Origin: an uncultured Corynebacterium sp.
Lineage (GTDB): Bacteria > Actinomycetota > Actinomycetes > Mycobacteriales > Mycobacteriaceae
Direction of reading: 5' to 3'
DNA: 64,000 bases
Assembly: GCF_946223165.1 (NCBI RefSeq)
Contig: NZ_CAMIBP010000002.1
Coordinates: 74,617 to 138,616, forward strand
Position numbers and translations under genes: made by a program. Shown here in pieces: positions 18,101-27,003 of this stretch; the first letter of the stretch is position 1; the number at the start of each line of letters is the position of its first letter. A model generated the notes under the pieces. The model did no database searches, had not been told where the DNA came from, and saw only the letters and a list, made by a program, of their open reading frames with translations.

Positions 18101-18683
18101 TGATCTGCGCCACCATGGAAGACGCCTTGACGGACACATACGTCACGCGTGGGTTGTTGATGAGGTCGAGGGTGCGCTCAGCGCGGGACGTGGCTTCCTT
18201 ATCGCCCAGCACGGCCTCGCCCAGCAGGTTGAGGTTGAGCTGTTCGCCGGACTCGGCCGCCTTGTCCAGCATCGCGTTGAGCGCATCAGACTCCGCGTCG
18301 AGCACGAGGTGGCCGACCATCTGACGCATGCGGGCGCGTGCCAGCGGCATGACTAGGTTCGGCAGAATCGGCCCGAAAAAGCCGCCCATGCCCACCAGGG
18401 TGTTATTGATAAGCCCCAGGAACGAGGAGTCGAACTTTCGGGTGACGTGTTGGAGGGCGCTGGCCGCCACCGCGTTGTCCTCCGGCCGCATGACGCGGTC
18501 AACGAAGTCCATGGTGAAGTTGACGCCTTGCTCGTCCCGCAAGATGCTGGCGAGCTGCTCGGTTCCCTTGTCCTTCTCCCCATCGCTGGAAGCGAGCCAC
18601 CCGTAGGCACGGGTGACTGCGGCCTCGACGATCGAGTCCATGTCGTCGGATTCGGGGAGACGGGTGTATGCGGGAGTGCTCAT
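15198..18683 (-). CDS. putA: Bifunctional proline dehydrogenase / L-glutamate gamma-semialdehyde dehydrogenase
   Basis: This large 1161-residue enzyme oxidises proline to glutamate in two steps. Residues about 1-480 form the FAD-dependent proline dehydrogenase barrel (KIRIVKGANLSMETV, NLFTAATAYELA). Residues about 520-1000 form the aldehyde dehydrogenase, with catalytic Cys in GHSGQKCSAASLV near 765 and NAD-binding PWNFPVAIPTGG. The remainder is a helical C-terminal part. There is no N-terminal ribbon-helix-helix, so it is not a self-repressing PutA. It stands alone with a terminator behind and a long upstream gap. Confidence 0.96.
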   Translation of the reverse strand: MSTPAYTRLPESDDMDSIVEAAVTRAYGWLASSDGEKDKGTEQLASILRDEQGVNFTMDFVDRVMRPEDNAVAASALQHVTRKFDSSFLGLINNTLVGMGGFFGPILPNLVMPLARARMRQMVGHLVLDAESDALNAMLDKAAESGEQLNLNLLGEAVLGDKEATSRAERTLDLINNPRVTYVSVKASSMVAQINHWDHDGSIARLKERLRPLYEAANRKDVFINLDMEEYHDLDLTIRLFKELLSEDEFFHYEGGIVLQAYLPDTFDALRELAEFGQQRVAAGGAKIKIRIVKGANLSMETVQGESHGWPIATYTDKQHVDANYYRLLDYIIRPEFADSVRIGIATHNLFTAATAYELATRRGVLRMLDSEMLQGMSPAQQTAVREAFEGRQILYTPVVHADDFDVAVSYLVRRLEENSAAENFLYALFAPEDDESINPNSLAEDIHLTPIEQQEKVYRRAVAQRWETFAGAKRGQNRIEEKAKSQGRQAARGGRFTNEPDTDPVLEANRDWALELLAHAPGDHGVATVTDPATSAAAVATAKALAGEWGAKTGAERAAVLETIADTIADNRDRLINVAAYEANKTVSQTDPEVSEAIDFCTYYAHSARLLDESRSLFTPNQVTVVTPPWNFPVAIPTGGIVSALGAGSAVIIKPAPQVVHCAKILVECIHAALDAHGLDRNLVQLVFTDEAEAGKEIISHADVDAVILTGASETGQLFRSWRPEMNIMAETSGKNALIITPAADPDLAIADLYNSAFGHSGQKCSAASLVIFVGAAGESDRLRNQLLDAVTTLKVGPGFDITTTMNGLTEAPGEKLLRGLTQLEPGETWLLKPEKLNEEGTLWSPGIRDNVKPGSWYHLNECFGPVLGIMHAKTLEEAVAWQNSTGYGLTGGIHSLDDDELKYWMDNVEVGNAYVNRGITGAIVQRQSFGGWKKSVMGPGAKAGGPNYVAQMGTWADGDLRPQDVDVQLHVAAALRERAEQLHLSQEDIDWLWRAAELDQLAWQEEFGREHDRTGLVSEANIFRYRPLLEKLRVRLGEGFALRDVVRLELAALLTGTVTEFSAPAALASQVSGLRGLVTIKEAPAFAAEVSGAESARVRTLGAVEDGVREAAVRSNSVVLDQPVLADGRRELLPFLLEQAVSVTMHRFGIVRSVAGIAR

Positions 18684-19290
18684 GGTGAGTACGTGTACCT
18701 TTCAGTGAAAAGCCACAGGTCCCTGGATTGTGGCGGCGCGCATCGCCGCTACTTGGGGTGTAGGAGTGCAGGGAAAGAGTGCTTCCGACGCGTCTCACGG
18801 CTGGCATGTCGCAGACGTGTGGCCCGGGGCTTTGGGTGAATGTCATGAAAGACTGCGGACCCTGTAGTCCGCCAGCCTGGAATACACTTCTCAGGGCCTC
18901 ACGGGTGCGTGCGCCCTAGTAGGTACGTGGGTTGCTGGATGCTCGCTTACACGACTAAGCGACGTGGACCTGAACGGGTGGGCGATCGCCGGTGCGGCGC
19001 GTGCGCGTGAACTCAGCGTTCATGGCGTCCACCTTCCAGTTGTTTACGTGCCCGCGGGCGTGCGGAGCGTCATCAGCAGGGTGCGAGCTAACGCTGGCCA
19101 CCGGCACGGCCGGGGCGTGCGCGCACGCGACACTCCCGCGCCGCCGCCGCGCAAAAGTTAAGCGGCTAACAACGCGTAAAAGATGTGGCGCAACTCGCTA
19201 CAGAGAGAATAGACAACAATTGCGGTCCCCTCAATCGTTTTGCAGATCGTGTGCGCTGGGTCTACCCCCGGGGGTCAAGCCGCACAACGC
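18684..19290. other. Intergenic region upstream of putA, no gene
   Basis: About 600 bases lie between putA and the pnp terminator. Short open frames here have no family resemblance and follow GC bias. Two small perfect hairpins occur, 18855-18860 with 18867-18872 (GCGGAC) and 18944-18949 with 18956-18961 (CGCTTA), possibly in a putA leader or operator. A weak AAAGG precedes the putA start. I cannot place a promoter with confidence. Confidence 0.5.
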
Positions 19291-19337
19291 CACAAGGGGC
19301 GCACCCCCACGCGACGGTGGGAGGTGCGCCCCTTGTG
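19291..19337 (-). terminator. Terminator of pnp
   Basis: A perfect 15-bp stem (19291-19305 with 19323-19337, CACAAGGGGCGCACC) carries a further inner 5-bp helix in the loop and lies 33 nt beyond the pnp stop. Confidence 0.82.
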
Positions 19338-19370
19338 TGCCTTATGAGCTTTACATGCTGGGCTTAAAAC

Positions 19371-21644
19371 CTAGTCCTGAACCGGGACCAGGGAGATCTT
19401 GCCGCGGTTGTCGATATCCGCGATCTCGACCTGGATCTTGTCGCCGACGTTGACGACATCCTCGACCTTCTCGATGCGCTCGTCGCCGCCGAGCTTCGAG
19501 ATGTGGATGAGCCCGTCGCGGCCCGGGGTCAGGGAGACAAACGCGCCGAAGGCGACGGTCTTGACCACGGTGCCGAGGAAGCGCTCGCCCACCTTCGGCA
19601 GCTGCGGATTGGCGATGCCGTTGATGCGCTCAATCGCGGCATCGGCAGCCTCGCCCGTAGCGGCGGACACGTAGACGGTGCCGTCTTCCTCGATGGAGAC
19701 ATCAGCGCCGGTCTCCTCGGTGATCTGATTGATGGTCTTGCCCTTCGGGCCGATGAGCTCGCCGATCTTGCTCACCGGAATGGACACGGAGGTGATCTTC
19801 GGGGCCAGCGGGGACATCTCGTCCGGGCCCTCGATGACCTCAGCCATGGTCTCGAGGATGGCGGAGCGGGCGTCGCGCGCCTGCTCCAGGGCGTCGGCCA
19901 GCACCGTGGACGGGATGCCATCGAGCTTGGTGTCAAGCTGCAGCGCGGTGATGTACTCGCTGGTGCCAGCGACCTTGAAGTCCATGTCGCCAAAGGCGTC
20001 CTCGGCGCCGAGGATGTCGGTCAGGGCGACGAAAGTCTCCTTGCCGTCTACCTCACCGGAGACCAGACCCATGGCGATGCCGGCCACCGGGGCCTTGAGC
20101 GGAACACCCGCGTTGTACAGGGACAGCGTGGAGGCACACACGGAGCCCATGGAGGTCGATCCGTTGGACCCCAGGGCCTCAGAAACCTGGCGGATGGCGT
20201 ACGGGAACTCCTCGCGGGACGGGATGACCGGCAGAAGGGCGCGCTCAGCCAGTGCGCCGTGGCCGATCTCGCGGCGCTTCGGCGAGCCGACGCGGCCAGT
20301 CTCACCGGTGGAGTACGGCGGGAAGTTGTAGTGGTGCATGTAGCGCTTGGACTCCACCGGGGTCAAGGAGTCGATCTGCTGCTCCATCTTGAGCATGTCG
20401 AGGGTGGTCACGCCCAGGACCTGGGTCTCGCCACGCTCGAAGAGCGAGGAGCCATGCGCGCGCGGGATGAGGTCCACCTCGACGCCCAGGTCACGAATGT
20501 CGGTGACGCCGCGGCCGTCGATGCGGAAGCCCTCGGTGAGGATCTTGGTGCGCACGATCTGCTTCATGACGGCGTTGTAGGCGGCGCGGATCTGCTTGGC
20601 GGCGTCGGCAAGCGATGCCGCATCATCGTCATCCTCGGCCAAGTCCTCGACCAGGTCGGCCTCGATCTCCTCCATGTACGCGTTCGTGGCGTCGTCGCGC
20701 TCCTGCTTGCCCTTGATGGTGAGCAGCTTGGCCAGCTTCTTGGAGACCTTCTTCTCCACCTCAGCAAAGACCTCATCGGTGTACGGCGGGAAGAGCGGGA
20801 ACTCCTGGGTCTCCTTCGCGGCGCGCTCCGCTAGGCCCGCCTGGGCCTCGCACAGGACGCGGATGAACGGCTTGGCGGCCTCCAGGCCCTCGGCCACGGT
20901 CTTCTCCTGCGGAGCCGGGGCGCCTTCCTTGATGCGCTCAGTCACGTTCGAACCGGCACCGGCCTCCACCATCATGATGGCCACGTCGGACTCCGTGGAA
21001 CGGCCCTTGCGGCGCTCCACGATGCGGCCGGCGACGACCATCTCGAACAGCGCGCGCTCGTGCTGCTCAGCATTCGGGAAGGCCACCCACTGGCCCTCCG
21101 GGTGCTTGTCATCGGCGATGAGGGCAACGCGCACGCCGCCGACGGCGCCGGAGACCGGCAGGCCGGACAGCTGGGTGGCTGCGGAGGCGCCGTTGATGGC
21201 GACAACGTCGTAGAACTCCTCTGGGTCCATGGACAGGACCGTGACAACAACCTGGACCTCATTGCGCAGACCCTTGACGAAGGTGGGGCGCAGCGGGCGG
21301 TCAATGAGGCGGCAGGCCAGGATGGCCTCGGTGGAGGGGCGGCCCTCGCGACGGAAGAAGGAGCCCGGGATCTTGCCCGCGGCATACATGCGCTCTTCCA
21401 CGTCAACGGTCAGCGGGAAGAAGTCGAAGCCCTCGCGCGGCTGGTTGGAGGCGGTGGTGGTGGCCAGCAGCATGGTGTCATCATCCAGGTAGGTGGTGAC
21501 GGAACCGCCTGCCTGGCGGGCCAGCTGGCCGGTCTCGAAGCGGATGGTGCGGGTGCCGAAATCACCATTGTCGATAATGGCAACGGCTTCAGTGGTGCCA
21601 TACTCCTCATCAACGTGGAATTCAACAGAGTGCGCAGCGCTCAT
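19371..21644 (-). CDS. pnp: Polyribonucleotide nucleotidyltransferase (PNPase)
   Basis: This 757-residue phosphorolytic 3'-5' exoribonuclease has two RNase PH-like domains separated by an all-helical linker. A KH domain starts near residue 618 (IGELIGPKGKTINQITEETG), and an S1 RNA-binding domain covers about 680-750 (FLGTVVKTVAFGAFVSLTPG). It degrades mRNA, and the family can also add nucleotides to RNA 3' ends. rpsO lies directly upstream on the same strand, the usual pairing, but a strong terminator stands between them, so pnp transcription is partly uncoupled. RNase J in this window is a likely functional partner. Confidence 0.97.
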   Translation of the reverse strand: MSAAHSVEFHVDEEYGTTEAVAIIDNGDFGTRTIRFETGQLARQAGGSVTTYLDDDTMLLATTTASNQPREGFDFFPLTVDVEERMYAAGKIPGSFFRREGRPSTEAILACRLIDRPLRPTFVKGLRNEVQVVVTVLSMDPEEFYDVVAINGASAATQLSGLPVSGAVGGVRVALIADDKHPEGQWVAFPNAEQHERALFEMVVAGRIVERRKGRSTESDVAIMMVEAGAGSNVTERIKEGAPAPQEKTVAEGLEAAKPFIRVLCEAQAGLAERAAKETQEFPLFPPYTDEVFAEVEKKVSKKLAKLLTIKGKQERDDATNAYMEEIEADLVEDLAEDDDDAASLADAAKQIRAAYNAVMKQIVRTKILTEGFRIDGRGVTDIRDLGVEVDLIPRAHGSSLFERGETQVLGVTTLDMLKMEQQIDSLTPVESKRYMHHYNFPPYSTGETGRVGSPKRREIGHGALAERALLPVIPSREEFPYAIRQVSEALGSNGSTSMGSVCASTLSLYNAGVPLKAPVAGIAMGLVSGEVDGKETFVALTDILGAEDAFGDMDFKVAGTSEYITALQLDTKLDGIPSTVLADALEQARDARSAILETMAEVIEGPDEMSPLAPKITSVSIPVSKIGELIGPKGKTINQITEETGADVSIEEDGTVYVSAATGEAADAAIERINGIANPQLPKVGERFLGTVVKTVAFGAFVSLTPGRDGLIHISKLGGDERIEKVEDVVNVGDKIQVEIADIDNRGKISLVPVQD

Positions 21645-21759
21645 GAAAAAGTGTTCTCCTTACACAGTCCGGCGATCATCGGTGCCGCCGGGATAAAAGT
21701 TGGATTGTTACAACGAGAGACGATCCTAGCAGGCTTTATGCATAAAGAGCCAGAAAAAC

Positions 21760-21800
21760 GACGGCAGCACCCGGCGAATATTCGCACAGGTGCTGCCGTC
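21760..21800 (-). terminator. Terminator between rpsO and pnp
   Basis: A 12-bp perfect stem (21760-21771 with 21789-21800, GACGGCAGCACC) is followed on the minus strand by GTTTTTC, a classic intrinsic terminator 54 nt beyond the rpsO stop. Confidence 0.88.
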
Positions 21801-21854
21801 ATGAGCGCCTCATCCACTACGCTGGGCAGGTGGGCTAGGCGCGCCGCAGGTGTC

Positions 21855-22124
21855 TTAGCGGCGCAGGCCCAGGCGGGCGATGAGGGAACGGTAACGCTCG
21901 ATGTCCTTATCGGCCAGGTAGCCCAGCAGGCGGCGACGACGGCCGACCATGAGCATGAGACCACGACGGGAGTGGTGATCGTGCTTGTGGGACTTGAGGT
22001 GTTCGGTCAGAGTATTGATGCGGGAGGTCAGCAGAGCAACCTGTGCCTCCGGAGAACCGGTGTCGGTCTCGTGCAGGCCATACTCCTTGAGGATTTCGGA
22101 CTTCTGCTCAGTGGTCAGTGCCAT
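21855..22124 (-). CDS. rpsO: 30S ribosomal protein S15
   Basis: This 89-residue protein matches S15 throughout: TGSPEAQVALLTSRINTLTE, then HKHDHHSRRGLMLMVGRRR and a basic end RLGLRR. It binds 16S rRNA helices 20-22 in the small-subunit platform. The ATG at 22124 has an AGGAG ribosome-binding site 8 nt upstream. The leader of about 140 nt contains an imperfect hairpin (22177-22198), which could serve S15 autoregulation, as known in other bacteria. Confidence 0.97.
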   Translation of the reverse strand: MALTTEQKSEILKEYGLHETDTGSPEAQVALLTSRINTLTEHLKSHKHDHHSRRGLMLMVGRRRRLLGYLADKDIERYRSLIARLGLRR

Positions 22125-22265
22125 GAGTTATTACTCCTATATTGTTTCAGTTCACATGAAAATATGCGCGCTGCCTGCGCAAAGGCTCCGCCTTCGCGAG
22201 AAAGTAGTCGCGCGCCTGCAACTGCTGTGAACCGCAGTAGACAGACTAGAGAAAGATAGTACAGG

Positions 22266-23210
22266 TCAGCGGCCGGTTTCGGCAAACAGCGCCGTGAGTC
22301 GCTCCATGAAGTCCGCAAGGAAGCCCGCGGCGTCCACGCCCACGGCCACCCGGGTGGTGGGTTTCTCCGACAGGCGTTCGGGATCGCCGATGGTGCGGCC
22401 GGTCTCCTCACACTTGAGGTTCAGCGGCAGCCAGGTGATGAGGCTTGGGTCCAGCGCTGCCGCGACGGCCAGCGGATCGTGCAGGCCGCAGCCGCCCAGG
22501 TGCGGGCTCGTCGTCTCGTAGGCCGTGATGTAGTAGTCCACCATGTCCGCGTAGGCGTCGCCGGCCGGGGTCCCCAGCGCCCGCCACTGTGCGGTCTCCG
22601 CGGGGGTGAGCAGTGTGCGCAGGGTGACGTCGAGGCCCACCATGGCCACGTTGCGCCCGTGGCGCACGAGGTAGTCCGTGGCCGCGGGGTCCTGGGAGAC
22701 GTTGGCTTCCGCCAGCGGGGTGACGTTGCCGGGGACGGTGAGCGCCCCGCCCATGAACACGATGGCGGCATCGGCAAGCGCGGGCTCCCGGCGCAGGGCC
22801 GCGGCGATGGTGGTCGAGGGCCCCGTGGGCACGATGACCAAGTCCGAACCATGCTCGCGGAAGGACTCGATGAGGAAGTCCACCGCGTCCTCAACAGCAG
22901 CGCCGCTGGTGGGGGCAGCGGAGGTGGCGCCGGGAAGGTCCACCTCCCCCACGCCGTTGCGGCCGTGAATGAACGCGGAGATCTCCAAGACCTTAAAGCC
23001 GGGCTTCTGCGGGCCCGCATAGACGGGCACGTCGGGCCGGCCTAACAGCGCCAACAGCGCCCGGGTGTTGCGCACGCCCTGCTCCACCGTGACGTTGCCG
23101 TAGGTGCCGGTAATCCCCAGCAGCTCGTGGCCGTCAGCCTCGGCCGCTAGGGCGTAGGCCAGCGCCAAAGCGTCATCGATGCCGGTGTCGAGGTCGAGGA
23201 TGATCTTCAT
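22266..23210 (-). CDS. Inosine-uridine preferring nucleoside hydrolase family protein
   Basis: The 314-residue protein begins KIILDLDTGIDDALALAYAL, the calcium-binding DxDxGxDD motif of IUNH-type N-ribohydrolases. Further conserved segments are TGTYGNVTVEQGVRNT, VPTGPSTTIAAAL and GGCGLHDPLAVAAALDP, which contains an additional Asp ligand. It should cleave ribonucleosides to base and ribose in salvage; the preferred base cannot be read. It starts 9 nt beyond the ribF stop, suggesting co-transcription. Confidence 0.92.
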   Translation of the reverse strand: MKIILDLDTGIDDALALAYALAAEADGHELLGITGTYGNVTVEQGVRNTRALLALLGRPDVPVYAGPQKPGFKVLEISAFIHGRNGVGEVDLPGATSAAPTSGAAVEDAVDFLIESFREHGSDLVIVPTGPSTTIAAALRREPALADAAIVFMGGALTVPGNVTPLAEANVSQDPAATDYLVRHGRNVAMVGLDVTLRTLLTPAETAQWRALGTPAGDAYADMVDYYITAYETTSPHLGGCGLHDPLAVAAALDPSLITWLPLNLKCEETGRTIGDPERLSEKPTTRVAVGVDAAGFLADFMERLTALFAETGR

Positions 23211-23219
23211 GGGTGTCCG

Positions 23220-24266
23220 CTACCCCTGCTCCTGGCCAGGCTGAAGGAAGAACGCCTCTGGCGCCCATCCTTTAGCCGCGGCGTCTTTAGCCAGGGCCAC
23301 GCGGGCGTTGGCGACGTCGCGGTGCATGTTCTCCAGCAGCTCCTCCACGGAGTTGAACTTCACCATGTCCCGGAGGTGTTCCACGAACTGGACGCGGGCA
23401 TTGTGGCCGTACAGATCGGCGTCGCGGTCGAGCACGAAGGATTCGATGGAGCGCTGCTCGTCGCCGAAGGTGGGGTTGGTACCCACGGAGATGGCCGCCG
23501 CGTAGGCCACGCCGGGCACTATGTTGCCGGCGATGGGCACCGGGCAGTCCTCGATGGTCAGCCAGCCGGCGTAGACGCCGTCGGCCGGCAGCGCCATCTC
23601 CGGCGCCGGGTACTGATTGGCCGTCGGAAAGCCCAGCTCCTTGCCGCCGCGGCCTGCGCCGCGCACGATGGGGCCCTCATACGACATGGAACGACCCAGC
23701 GCCCAATTGGCGTGGGAGACGTCCGAGGCGGCGAGCCGCTCGCGGATGTAGCTAGAGCAAATCTCCACGCCGTCCTCGCGCAGCAGCGGCACGATATGGG
23801 CGTCGAATCCCAACTCCTCCCCCAGCGCGTGCAGGGTGTCCGGGGTGCCTGCGGCGTCGGCGCCGAAGGAGAAGTTATCGCCCACGTACACCGCGGCGGC
23901 GTGCAGGGTATCGCGCAGCAGCGTGAGCGCGTAGTCACGCGGGTTCAGACCGGCGAGCTCCTGCGTGAAGTCCACGACGAGGACGGCGTCCACTCCCTGT
24001 TCCTCCGCGAGCGCTAGGCGGCGTTCGAAGGACGTCAGCGCCAGCGGCGCACGCGAGGGCAGGAAGACGGAGACCGGGTGCGGGTCGAAGGTCACCATGA
24101 CGGCGCGCACGCCGCGGGCACGGGCGTCCGCCACGGCCTGGCCGATGAGGTACTGGTGACCGCGGTGCACGCCGTCGAAGACACCGATCGTGGCGACGCA
24201 GCCCGTCGCGGATAGTTCTGCGCTCGGGACGCTCGTCAATCCATGCCAAATATCCACGGGGTACAT
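23220..24266 (-). CDS. ribF: Bifunctional riboflavin kinase / FAD synthetase
   Basis: The 348-residue protein has an N-terminal nucleotidyltransferase domain with ATIGVFDGVHRGHQYLI, and a C-terminal riboflavin kinase domain with GGKELGFPTANQYP. It converts riboflavin to FMN and then FAD. The ATG at 24266 (MYPVDIWHGL) gives the usual family length; the frame extending to 24521 runs into truB antisense and is not supported. It is divergent from truB, the common actinobacterial arrangement. Confidence 0.96.
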   Translation of the reverse strand: MYPVDIWHGLTSVPSAELSATGCVATIGVFDGVHRGHQYLIGQAVADARARGVRAVMVTFDPHPVSVFLPSRAPLALTSFERRLALAEEQGVDAVLVVDFTQELAGLNPRDYALTLLRDTLHAAAVYVGDNFSFGADAAGTPDTLHALGEELGFDAHIVPLLREDGVEICSSYIRERLAASDVSHANWALGRSMSYEGPIVRGAGRGGKELGFPTANQYPAPEMALPADGVYAGWLTIEDCPVPIAGNIVPGVAYAAAISVGTNPTFGDEQRSIESFVLDRDADLYGHNARVQFVEHLRDMVKFNSVEELLENMHRDVANARVALAKDAAAKGWAPEAFFLQPGQEQG

Positions 24267-24357
24267 GTTAGAGGACGCCGCGGCCACCGCGCCCGCACGG
24301 GGTCGAAACCCCGGGGCCGCGGACGCGGTGGGTCGCAAGCACGCAGTGTTCATTCGA

Positions 24358-24363
24358 TAAGCT
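24358..24363 (+). promoter_or_regulatory. -10 element of truB, leaderless spacing
   Basis: TAAGCT ends 8 nt before the truB ATG. The layout nearly copies that of dapA (TANNCTTGACNCCC then ATG). Confidence 0.6.
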
Positions 24364-24371
24364 TGACCCCC

Positions 24372-25352
24372 ATGAACGAAACGAGCACCTCGTCCCCCAC
24401 GTCCACGCCCGATCCGCTCGCCGGATCCGGACTCGTCGTCGTCGACAAGCCCGCGGGCATGACGTCCCACGACGTCGTGGGCAGGCTGCGGCGCATCTTT
24501 GGCACCCGCAAGGTGGGCCACGCGGGGACGCTAGATCCGATGGCCACCGGGGTCCTCGTTGTGGGTATCGAGCGCGGCACAAAGTTCCTCGCGCACATGG
24601 TTGCTGCCACGAAGGCCTACGACGCCACCATTCGTTTGGGCGCCGCCACCACGACCGATGACGCCGAGGGCGAGGAGACCTTCCGCGCCGAGCCCGGCGC
24701 CGTGCGGGCATTGGACGAATCCGCGCTGCGCGCCCAGGTGGAGGCACTCACCGGTGATATCATGCAGCGTCCGGCCAGCGTGTCCGCCATCAAGATCAAC
24801 GGCAAGCGCGCGCATGAACGCGTCCGCGACGGCGAGGACGTGGACATTCCTGCCCGCCCCGTGACCGTCACGCGCTTCGACATCCTTGATACCCGCCGCG
24901 TCACCGAGCCAAGCACCGAACCGGCCACCGAGGGAGGATCCGCGGAGCGGAACTGGTGGGACATCGACGTCACCGTCGAGTGTTCTTCGGGAACCTATAT
25001 CCGCTCGCTCGCCCGCGATCTGGGCGCGGCGCTCGGCGTCGGCGGGCACCTCACCGCGCTGCGCCGCACCGAGGTCGGCCCGTTCACGCTCGCCGATGCA
25101 CGCACCCTCGATCAGCTCGCGGATGCTCCCACTCTGTCGCTGACGATGGACGAGGCCCTCATCCGTTCCTATCCCGTCCTCGACGTCACTGCAGATGAGG
25201 CAGCGGCGCTGGCGATGGGCAAATGGCTCGAGCCGCGCGGACTCAAAGGCGTCCATGCCGCCGTCGGCCCCGACGGCCGCGCGGTGGCGCTCATCAAGGA
25301 GCAGGGCAAGCGCCTCGCCACGGCGTTCGTGGCGCGCCCGTCGACGCTGTAG
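24372..25352 (+). CDS. truB: tRNA pseudouridine(55) synthase
   Basis: The 326-residue enzyme isomerises U55 in the T-loop of tRNAs. The catalytic Asp is residue 55 in VGHAGTLDPMATGVL. Downstream are YDATIRLGAATTTDD and CSSGTYIRSLARDLG, both standard TruB motifs, and a C-terminal PUA-like region. An insertion rich in Thr, Glu and Pro around residues 175-190 is lineage-specific. It ends only 3 nt from the convergent pptT stop. Confidence 0.96.
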   Translation: MNETSTSSPTSTPDPLAGSGLVVVDKPAGMTSHDVVGRLRRIFGTRKVGHAGTLDPMATGVLVVGIERGTKFLAHMVAATKAYDATIRLGAATTTDDAEGEETFRAEPGAVRALDESALRAQVEALTGDIMQRPASVSAIKINGKRAHERVRDGEDVDIPARPVTVTRFDILDTRRVTEPSTEPATEGGSAERNWWDIDVTVECSSGTYIRSLARDLGAALGVGGHLTALRRTEVGPFTLADARTLDQLADAPTLSLTMDEALIRSYPVLDVTADEAAALAMGKWLEPRGLKGVHAAVGPDGRAVALIKEQGKRLATAFVARPSTL

Positions 25353-25355
25353 CGT

Positions 25356-26051
25356 CTACTGGAAAGCACCGCCGGCCGCGGCGGGAACCGCGGGCACCAC
25401 GGCGGAGACGACGACGAAGCCGTCGCGCGCCATCCACTTGCCATGGATGCAGGGAACCGGCGTAGGACGGGCCAAGATATACGAGGTCAGCGTGCCGTCG
25501 AGGCGCAGATCGATCTCCGCCTCGTCAAAGTCGAGGAAGCGCTCGGTCATGGGGAACCAAGCCTTGTACGTCGCCTCCTTCGCGCAAAACAGGAGGCGAT
25601 CGGCGTAGAAGATGCCGGCGGCGCGCAACTCCTCCAGCTGCGGGCGCTCCGACGGGCGCGCGATGGCGTCGAGCACACCCGGCGGCAGCGGCTCGGAGGG
25701 CTCCGCGTCGAGCCCCATGGAGCGCACGTCATCCGACGGCGCGACGACGGCCGCGCGGAACCCAGAGGTGTGCGTAATCGACCCGGAGTATCCGTCGGGC
25801 CACAGCGGCATGCCGCGCTCCCCGCGCAAAATGGGCGGGGCGTCCTGCACCCCAAGCTCGCACAGCGCCTGATGCGCACACCAGCGGGCATCGCCAAACT
25901 CGGACTTGCGCACGTCGACGGACTGACTCACCAGCGTCTGCTCTAGCGGGTGCAGGTGTGTGTAGTTAAAGATATCCGGCTTGTCGTCAATATCGCCGGT
26001 GCGCACGTAGCAAAAGCGCGCGGAGTCGGGAAAGAGGTGCGGCTCGAGCAT
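25356..26051 (-). CDS. pptT: 4'-phosphopantetheinyl transferase, PptT type
   Basis: This 231-residue protein has the Sfp/EntD/PptT motifs: GERGMPLWPDGYSGSITHT, MGLDAEP (Mg ligands Asp and Glu), and FCAKEATYKAW. It transfers phosphopantetheine from CoA to carrier domains; in mycolate-forming actinobacteria the PptT type activates Pks13-like and related megasynthases, so it is probably needed for mycolic acid synthesis. The ATG abuts the stop of the upstream metallophosphoesterase gene, the same pairing as in Mycobacterium, which suggests a functional link. Confidence 0.92.
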   Translation of the reverse strand: MLEPHLFPDSARFCYVRTGDIDDKPDIFNYTHLHPLEQTLVSQSVDVRKSEFGDARWCAHQALCELGVQDAPPILRGERGMPLWPDGYSGSITHTSGFRAAVVAPSDDVRSMGLDAEPSEPLPPGVLDAIARPSERPQLEELRAAGIFYADRLLFCAKEATYKAWFPMTERFLDFDEAEIDLRLDGTLTSYILARPTPVPCIHGKWMARDGFVVVSAVVPAVPAAAGGAFQ

Positions 26052-26891
26052 CTACGCGCCACCCCCCACATGCGTGAGGTGCGGATCCACACCCTCATCG
26101 GTGAGTACCGGATAGGGCCAGGGCTGCGTGACGCCGTGGCCCTCGCGGCGCCACTCCCGCGGGTAGCCCAGGGATACCTCGATGTGCCGCACGCCGTCGA
26201 CGACCAACTCGCGCGGCATGTGCAGGTGGCCGTAAATGACGGCCTGCGCATGGTAGCGCGAGGCCCACGTGCGGGTGTGTCGGGTGCCGCACCACAGGGC
26301 GACGTCGGGGAAGCGCAGATCGTAGGTCGGCTCCTGCACGAGCGGCCAGTGGTTGATGAGCACCGTCGGCCCCTCGACGCGGGAGAGCCGCTTGATGGAA
26401 TAAGCCAAGCGGTCCCAGCACCACGCGCGAATATCCACGAACGGCGCGATGGCCACCTCGTCGGTCATGACGATGTTGTGGCTCTCGGCATCGGCCAGCG
26501 CCTGCTCCACCGTCGTCCCCTGCGGGCGGAAGCTGTAGTCATAAAGAGTAAACAGCGGGACGATGGTGACCCCAGCGAAGACGGCGAAGGGATCCTCCGG
26601 CGTCAGCACGCCGATCTCACGGCACCCGCGAACCAGGCCCTCGTAGCGGTCACGACCGCGGAAACGGTCCTGGCTGCGCGAGAAGAGTTCGTGGTTTCCG
26701 GGCACCCAGATGACCTGCGCGTAGCGATTGGCCAGCTTGCCCAAGATCTTGAGGACGAGGTCAGTGCGCTCGGCGACGTCTCCGGCCACAATGAGCCAGT
26801 CCGCCGGGTCGGGCGGCGTGAGTTCCGCGATACGCGGGGCATTCGCCTTCACCGCCGCGTGCAGGTCAGACACGGCCCATAAAGTTGCCAT
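26052..26891 (-). CDS. Calcineurin-like metallophosphoesterase
   Basis: The 279-residue protein has the complete dimetal motif set: SDLHAAVKAN (D-x-H), VAGDVAER (GDxx), VPGNHELF (GNHE), INHWPL and IYGHLHMPR (GHxH). Its location next to pptT matches the PptH phosphodiesterase of Mycobacterium, which removes phosphopantetheine from carrier proteins and opposes PptT. I infer that role from context; sequence alone supports only a metallophosphoesterase. The stop is directly followed by the pptT ATG, so the pair is translationally coupled. Confidence 0.88.
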   Translation of the reverse strand: MATLWAVSDLHAAVKANAPRIAELTPPDPADWLIVAGDVAERTDLVLKILGKLANRYAQVIWVPGNHELFSRSQDRFRGRDRYEGLVRGCREIGVLTPEDPFAVFAGVTIVPLFTLYDYSFRPQGTTVEQALADAESHNIVMTDEVAIAPFVDIRAWCWDRLAYSIKRLSRVEGPTVLINHWPLVQEPTYDLRFPDVALWCGTRHTRTWASRYHAQAVIYGHLHMPRELVVDGVRHIEVSLGYPREWRREGHGVTQPWPYPVLTDEGVDPHLTHVGGGA

Positions 26892-27003
26892 ACGTCCTCA
26901 TCTCCATCGTCACCGGCGTCAACGTCGCGCGCGTCATGTGGCCGACGCTCCTATTGTATGGGCGTCGTTCAGGAGTATCGTACTGGAGTTTCGGCGCGGA
27001 CCC

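Noticed and set aside
18964..19161. Open frame in the putA-pnp gap
   Set aside because: Arg/Ala/Pro-rich translation, no ribosome-binding site, no homology.
24267..24521. Longer ribF start
   Set aside because: The extension overlaps truB antisense and exceeds the family length.
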